Shown here one piece after another: positions 52,301 through 61,300 of a DNA stretch of 64,000 nucleotides. The notes under the pieces are model-generated. The model worked only from the letters and a program-made list of their open reading frames with translations. It was not told where the DNA came from and did not search any database. The DNA is from Epiperipatus broadwayi (Eukaryota > Onychophora > Udeonychophora > Euonychophora > Peripatidae): positions 622,001 to 686,000 of the forward strand of contig JAQFVV010012573.1 of NCBI GenBank assembly GCA_028023455.1, given 5' to 3'. Position numbers and translations under genes: made by a program. How positions within the stretch are numbered: the stretch's first letter is position 1; the number at the start of each line of letters is the position of its first letter.

Positions 52301-55300
52301 TTATATTAAATATTGAATGTCTTTAGAAAAATTAACTTTATTTAAATTTTACAATTACATTTAATTGGAAAATTTAAATACAGTAAAGTTTTCTAAAGAC
52401 ATTCAATATTTAATATTATATGATGGCAGGTGTTTTAAATAGCTTTAGCTTTTATCTTTATACTTTCTAATGTTCTTTTTCTTTAATTAATTGTCTTTAA
52501 AATTTAAATACTAAATTGAATTACTGTGACACTCCATTATATTGTTGATTTTAATGTAACTGGCAATGTTGTAAGCATATATTATATAAATTTAAAATTT
52601 TAATTTATATATGTATATGTTCTTGATTTTTAAGCACCTTTTTTGGAAATGAATTTTATCATTGATGTTTTACACATTCTTTCCTTGCTGGCACGAGTTC
52701 TTCTCATGACTTAAATTTTCTGAATCATTTCATATCATCGTAATACCATTGCCTAAATAACATAACACAAAAGTTATCAGAATTGCTATATCTTACACAT
52801 ATAATTTAACAAAATCACTAGGAAGTATATCAACTCACATCATTAATCAACATTCATCAAATATAACAAAATAGAAGAAAACTAGATTCTTAACCAACAA
52901 TGCGAGCCAAGTAAATAGCAACTCAAACTTCATAATGGAGCATATATACCAGGGCTACATTAACTGTTTATGGCAAAAATATAAAACATTTCATCACTAA
53001 TATAATATTTATAAGTTTATCAATTCAAACACTTAAATAAGATTTATGGTATAGAGTTAAATTAACTATCCACTAAACCAAATAAAAATAAAACTTCGAT
53101 CAATCTTTTCTCAATTCATATGAATGGAGCTGTAACTGTAAATATATTCACTCACAACTAAACAAATGGTTACATTATAATCATTGTTTTTCCTCAAGAT
53201 AAATGCATTTACATCTCTGCATTTAATTCTTTAAATCATTCTATGAGAATCCAACTATGATTAATCGAGATTGCATACAATATAGATAATAAATCATAAA
53301 TAAAAATAAATTCTGATTTTTCACCATTTTCTCTCTTAACTATTTCATTTAAGTAAAATGGGATCACAAATAATTTCAGATATCTCCAATATCGATGTAA
53401 ATTTTCAAAATTAATAACTCAATTCATTTCTAAAGGAGGCACTTAATGTACATCATACTTCATTTGTACATTAATTTAAACTTGTTCTGGTAATTGTGAC
53501 ATTTATTTAATCTTAATTGATTTTAATACAGTGAGAAAGACAAATCTTTTATTTGTAATATACTCAAGTTTTTTTTCATTCCTATTAATAAAATGATTTC
53601 TACCAGAAAGTTCATAAAAAAACATGAGATAGTATACCAAAATAATATACCACTTCTAAAGCAAATACATTTTCAAATCTTTCATTTTCTTTTTTTTATT
53701 ATTCTTATCTTTTTTGTTTTCTTCAATTGCCATTAAATCATTACATAATGTTCTTATCAGGATTGTTACTTTCAATTTTCCCTTCCTATCTCAGGGTCTT
53801 CTTAAGGATTTTGGGATATATACATTTTTAACAATAATAAAAGAAAATATAACTTAATAAAGAGATTATTGTATCAAGTAAAAAAATATTAATTACATAA
53901 AAAAATATTTTTGCTAAAGTAAACTAAAAGTCTTTAAAGAATTACCTTATTTTCCTTTCTAAAGTTTTAGAAAAAGTCTAAGAAAATTTAAATATAAATA
54001 TTTTGTATTTTTGATTATATAACTTTTAGGCAGAGATTTTTCAGATGATGTTTGAATACTTTTAAATTATCTCTGAGTTTCATTGTATATAAATATTGTT
54101 GACAATTTGATATTTTTTGTGAAAGAAAAATGTTGCAATCTTGTTAATTTTCCTAAGTTGGCTAATTATTGTAGCTAGTTTGGAAATGATTTATAGTAGG
54201 GAAGCAGGATGGTAATACTCATGATACCATTTTGACTGAGGAAGAACTGAGAGATTTTGTGGATTTTTAAATTGATTTATTTGTTCATGGCTTCTTTTCC
54301 ATTTAGCAGATTTTACCTAGCATTGAAGTTTTTCTGGCATTTCACAGTAGTACTTTTCCAACTATTTCTGTTGTAAAAAGAAACCAGGAATAATAATAGT
54401 TTTCTAGTGCTGATAACAAGTGGATGAATAACAATCATTTTTGGCTTTTATATAACATCATGATAATTATCCTATTTTTTTCTTTCTAATGATTTTCCAA
54501 GTCAGGCTAAGAGACAGAGACACTCATGTTCTTGGATGGAGACAAGGCTTGTTGCAGATTTCTTCAGGGTATTCTATATTTTCTTTAGTGAGCAGGTTAC
54601 ATGTTTGAAGTTTGATGATGTTCAGCTTCTTGCTAAAACTTAGCACATGATTTTCTTTATTTCCATTTTAAAAAACTTTTTAACTGGTAGTGTGCTCTCC
54701 ATAGTTGAATGTTTGCTTCTGAAAAACTGTTGCTACTGTTTCCTTCAACAGTGAGTCAAACAAATCCATTGAAGAAAACAGACTAGAATATTAAAATTGT
54801 TGAGCAGAAAACTGGGTCAAACCAACACCCAGACGACCATAAAAAACATTGCTCGAATAAATCTGCGACCAAAAAACATAGATGTGATCAAACAATACAT
54901 GCACACATACATATCCATTACATCACTCAAATGAAAATATAAAAAAATAATAAATACAATTTATTTAAATTGATCTAAAAAATCCAGATATATAAAATGG
55001 ACAGATGGTAAAGTGATTAAATAATTATTTTAAATTAAAAACGATAAGGAAAAATTAAAAATATAAAAGCAAAAAATTATTTTTAGGATGGTAAAACAAT
55101 AATGAAAATTATTAATTTATTTTCTTTTTTAAAGTTATTTTTAAACTAGTAGGATGGAAATGAATTTCTATAGAAATGTTATGGCAAACAGATCCTTAGG
55201 GCATTTAACAGATTGTAAGGCTAATAAGAGAAATTAAAATTAATAATGATAAGCAAATATTGGTGTTTCCCAATCTAAAGGAAACTAGCCAATAAAGATA

Positions 55301-58300
55301 CGTACAAACACAATCCATAGAGAAAAATCATCAATCAGAACTGCGCTAAACATGAGATCCTCGAATTTGTTGATAAGGGATACGAAATAACATAAAATGA
55401 AGAATTAGATTACTTTTTGGGGATTATTTGATTAAAAAAATTTCTGTACCTGTATTGCAGACGCAATAGACTTACATTCCCTCAGTTGCACTGACCGAAG
55501 CAGCCTCCAATGTAGCAGTTCCCGAAGAATGACAAAAACGGATTAGTCTCCAAAAGGAAAGATCTACTAATCGATGATGGACAAATCTTTGAACTGAACA
55601 TATTGTGCATCAATATTGCAAAAATGGCTTTCAGTAACCTGCAGCAGTCTTGAGAATTCCCCGAAATATAAGAGAAGTATGCAGCAGTCTGGAGGATTCC
55701 TCGAAATAAAAGAGAAGTATGAACTTTAAAATGAGATTTGAACTTATAATTATCTAACATGAGAAAATACGAACTTTCAATTATTAAACTTGAACATTAT
55801 TTCTCCTAAAGAAAATCTTTTATCTGACAAATCCTAAATTACTTATTAAATATTTTATGTATAAGATGTTTGCCATTATCATGTTCACCCTCATGACATT
55901 ATATTAATACATTTAAAGTTAGGTGTAAATGACTGCATAGACTCATTAAGATTATATTGGTTTAAATAGGGTTAATTTTGGGCTAAATTGTTTCATAGTT
56001 GAATCGATACTTGTAGATGAATGTATGGGTGTTTTATGTCAATTTGGGGAGGAGCATTGGATTATTCTCTTGTGTCAAGTTAGCATACAGGATGCTTGGT
56101 CCGAAAATGGTAGCCATCGCATTGCTAATGGTAATAGAGATATTCCTAAGCCATTAATTTCTTAGACCCTAAATAGGGACTATAAGTCGGCAATATACTC
56201 CCCTCCCCGGTATGGAGCATTTTTTTTCCAAATATATTCGAGACAAACCATTCCTGTATTGGTAAAGGTCATCATGATTCTTTTAATAAGATGATACAGA
56301 GGTAAATTCCTGTAATCATGATTTTTCTTATGCTAACATTCTCATTTTGCATTGATCACATTGGTATATCAGTAAACTAGCATTGGTTTGGATGTGAACT
56401 TTTGGCCTGGAATTAAAAGATTTGAGTCTTTTAAATGCATGCTCTATGCAGTATATTTGTGTTTAACAAAATATGAAAATAATATTAAAATATATAAAAT
56501 TCCATCCATCTGTTCACTGTAGATAAATATGAATTAAATCTACTCAATAATAAATGTTAAAGATTTAAATTCTCAATCTTGTTTTGATATTGTAGGTGCG
56601 TAATAAATGTTTTGTCTCATTAGTTTTGGCAGTCACTTGTTTTATTATCTTTATTAATTCTATCAATGATTAAAAAGGTTTAAGTTTGAAATGTTATAAT
56701 ATAAAACTCAGCTTCTCCATGAACTAGTGACTAGGGTTATCGGTCAAATAAAAGTTGAACCTTAACCGTTCGTATATGCCTACTTTATAAATTTTTCTAG
56801 CTTCAAATAGCCCAATGGCATCCTGATAAGGCAGATAGGGATCGAGAGGGTGCTGATTGTTATAAAATATAGTATGTACATATTGCAAACATGTCGATCA
56901 CAAAAGCTGCTTGTTCTGCAAGAAAACAGTTAGTTGCTAATGACAGAAATAGAAGAGTCCATTCCAAAAAGCTGGAAAGGCAATTGAAAATTAATAAACT
57001 AAATGCCTGTATAAACAATATGAGAGGCATTGATTCTGCATTCAAATACAGAATTATTCTTAATGATATGCCTGTAACAATGGAACCTGATATTGAATCT
57101 GCACTGTCCATTGCATCAAAAAAGACATGGACTATCATTAATAAGAAAAATAAATATTTGTATCCTAGCAGCAAAACAATCAAGGATTACCCATGCAGTC
57201 ACATAACGCTCTTGTGGCAGACAAGAATTTGTTACAATGCTTAATAAAACTATATACCTACCTCTGTTTGTGTCGTCAGCTGAATATAGCAATTTATTAG
57301 GCCTTGTCTAATTCAGTCACTTAGGGTTCACAGTGAATAAAGTGAAGCAGATCACAATGATAAATTCAAGTAGGCTCTACTCAGAAGTAGATGTTAATAA
57401 TTTGGGTTTGAATCCTAAGTAAAGCATGAAACTAAAAGTGCAAAAAAACTGTGGTGCTCACATCATATACTGTATGTTTAAGAGAACCACCAACTAGTTT
57501 GCAGTGGTGGTGATCAAAGTTAAAGAATCACAAACTGTGGTTAAAACAGCTAATGGACATCAACATCGTAGACATCGAAACCACCTAAGGGTAAACTTCA
57601 TGACACCTTCCATCAGCAAAGTCTCAGAGAACAAAGAGCAGTCACAAACTATGAGCCATCTGTGTTGATCTTACAATTTCAAGATTGACAAATAGCAACA
57701 CTGTACTTGCTGAAGAGATCACCAAGCCTGATGATGCCACAAAGTGAAGAAGATGCTTACCAATGCATTACTGTTCTCCAGGGCTAATTTTAGTCAGGTG
57801 GAAGGATTGTCATAACTTGCATTGCTTTTAAATAATGGATTAGTCCAGAACCCATCTTATCTAATTAGATTGATCATTTATTGTCTTGATACATATACAA
57901 ATAGTGATGCACAGCTAATGGTTAGAATGGGCCAGTAGGCAATGATGCTCACTGAATCTGAATGTTTCCATTAGGGATGGGGATTTGGCAATAAATAGTC
58001 AAGCCTTTTAAATGTGGAGTCAGCGAGTTACTATCACAGAACTGAAAGATACAATTCTACATTTTCCAGACAATAGCTGTCAAGCAAAATGGTTGACACA
58101 GTGAGGCAAGTCTACATTCAGGACTGGAAGCTGCTAGTACAGCTGGAAGTGACACCATACTTACTTATGAGGCAAGCTGTCACAGTAATAGGTAAAACTT
58201 ATAAGGGCACATGCAGACCCTTCTGTAGTTTATATTAGAACTAGGAGGTACACTTCGCCAACGGTAACAGGCAAAGTATAACCTTTGTAAATATTGTAAA

Positions 58301-61300
58301 TACGCAAATGTATATGTTTTCATTTATTATTAATAAATATATTATAAATGTCATTTATTATTAATGTATTATAAAATATATTTACATGCATTTATGTTTA
58401 TATATTTTAAATTCTGACTGAACACAAAATAAATAAGTCTGGATTATTTTAAATACACATACCATGTGATATTAAATATAATCAATTATATTATTTTTCA
58501 AAAAACATAGTTACCAAAATTATTTAATTCAAACTTTTATCTGGAATCTTTGATAATGAATCTTAATTAAATCTGTTTTCAAAGAAAAAAAAAAATAGAT
58601 TTAATAATTTGAAAAAAAAAAAACTTTTTAGAATTTATTTAAAATGTAGAATTGAATTTAAACTTATTTAAACTAATGTCGGAAATTTAAATTTCACCTC
58701 AGACATAAATGTGTGCACACAAATAATTTTATGTCTAGTTTGTGTAGATATGTACATAGATAATAAATTGAGCTTTAAATCACCTTTAAATTTATTTAAC
58801 ACTATCTTTATGACTTAAAAAAAACTATGGCATTGATTCCTCTAACTTTATCTTGTACACTTTTCTTTAGTCTGCCCAATTTTAGTAACTGCTTTCTGCT
58901 TATTACTGCTTTTGATGTATCTATTTCATTATAAAAAAGGATCGAACAAAATATTAGTAAGATCTATAATGATATTATATTTTTGACATTATACAACTCA
59001 GAAACCAAAATACATGGTAGTGAAATATATATTTTTTCTTTTACCAATAAAATTATCAAGGAATTCTTAAAGAATATATGAAAGAAACTACTGTCAGTTT
59101 TATGAACCTATGAAAAACAATGTTATATCTATCTGAGTTTGAATAAGATCAAATTGATAATACTCAATTAGTTGGAGCAAATGTCTAAAATTCTTTAACT
59201 ATTTAATATTTGAAAATCAACGGTCTCATGGCTGCATTTGTGAAAATGGAAGAATCAGTTGTTTTCAGAAATTACCGCTACTGATTCCACTTTCTTCAAT
59301 GATTATTGATATGAATCTGAAAACTTTATAATGGATTGCAATGAAAAACATAGTGCTACAAATTATTGCAAAAGTAATCATATATCTGAATATTACATCT
59401 TTACAAACATAATATTTAACTGAGTTGCCATTTCACAACTGCTGAATTCAGATGTGAATGTTGTTCAAGTGTTATGTAATTTCATTTTATATAGACTACA
59501 AATTATCTAATAATTAGTTTATGAATAAAGTTATCACAAGTGTTCCCATTATTTTATTCAATCTTTGTATATATTAATTGTTAATCCTTAAAACAATATG
59601 ATTGCTTCCAATCAGTATAATAGCTATAAAATTGGTATTCAATGATTCAGATTTGAATGAAATTAATAAGAACATCACTGATACACGTATAAAAACTGCA
59701 ACAAAGATAGCTGGTGGAAAGAAGTAGCAATTGACCAATAAAATTTCTACTGAGACTAGAAAATTTATGAAGAAAAGAATGAATATGAATATATACAAAA
59801 ATGATGCATTAAAAAGGATTGAATACCTCGAATTTTATAAAATGGTGTGGAAAAGAGTTGAAAATGATATAAGAAAGTATAACTGTGAACTAGCAAGAAA
59901 AGCTGTAGAAGAGAATAAAAGTTTCAAGAGTGTAAAACAATTCTTTGGTATTGATAGGAAATTTATATCTGCAATAAGAAAAAAAGATGGAATTACTACT
60001 AAAAAGAAAGATGACATCATGAAATGGATAGAAGGCTTTTATCAAGAATTATATAGTAATAAAGAACAAGTACCTCCTATATCTATTATATCTTCCGAAT
60101 TGCCCAGAATTTTAAATGAAGAAATGAGACATGCAATCAAATTTATGAAGAAAGGAAAAGCTCCAGGTAATGATGGAATTATAATTGATATATTAAAAGA
60201 AGCAGGTGAAGAAATAGAAATTTTTTTAGCAAAGTTATATACCAAATATCTAAATGATAATGATGTACCAGATGACTGGAAGAATGCAGTATTAATATTT
60301 AAAAAAGGTGATGAAGATATTAGAAATTACAGACCTATCATCCTTTTATCAGTTTTATACAAAATTTTTACCAAGATAATTACAACTCGTCTACAGAGAA
60401 CATAGGATTTCCACCAACCAAGAGAACAAGCTGAATTTAAAAGTGCTTTTAGTACAGAAAATCATATCCAGGTACTGAGAGAAGTTATAGAAAGGACAAA
60501 TGAATATAGGTTGCCATTATGCTTTGGATTTGTAGATTATGAAAAGGCATTTGATTCTATAAACATTTCTTCAGTGATTAAAGCATTGGATCATCAAGAT
60601 ATAGATCCAGGATATTGTCATATTTTGAAGAATATTTATAAAAATGGATTAGCAACAAATTAGATTGTATAATGATACTAGGAACGTCAACATTGAGAAG
60701 GGTGTAAGACAGGGTGACTCCATATCTCCAAAACTTTTTACAACAGTGCTGCAAGAAATATTTTGTGGATTAAAATGGGAAGCTAAAGGAGTGAAAGTAA
60801 ATGGAGATTATTTAAGTCATTTAGATTTTGCAGATGATGTAATTGTTTTTGAAAATAATGCTTTAGAACTGCAGGAGTTAGCAGATGAAAGTAGGACTAA
60901 AGATAAATGTTAAAAAACTAAAGTAATGTTGAATGGATTTTCTCAAAATATGAAAGTAAAGGTTGATTAATCTGTTTTTTTATAAAATTTTTATTTTTTG
61001 ATTATGATGAGTTAGAAGAAGTTAACAGCTACAAATACCTTGGTCAGATTATTAATACAGATGGAAACATAATGGTTGAAATTAATCGTAGAATTAAACT
61101 TGGTTGGAGTGCTTTTGGTAGAAATAACTTGATACTGAAAGGAAATTTATTTAAATCTTTCCCATATCTTCTCAAGATATCGTTCTATCCAGTCTTATTG
61201 ATCTTATTAGAATTGTATATCACTTCACTAATAACAGAATGAAAAGAATCATGATGCACATATTTTATATTTTAATATTAATTTTATGCAATATATATTA

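Noticed and set aside
55482-55760. 92-codon minus-strand open frame
   Set aside because: It lies inside the non-coding LTR-like copy 3 and includes the 40-bp tandem repeat; no protein family is recognised.
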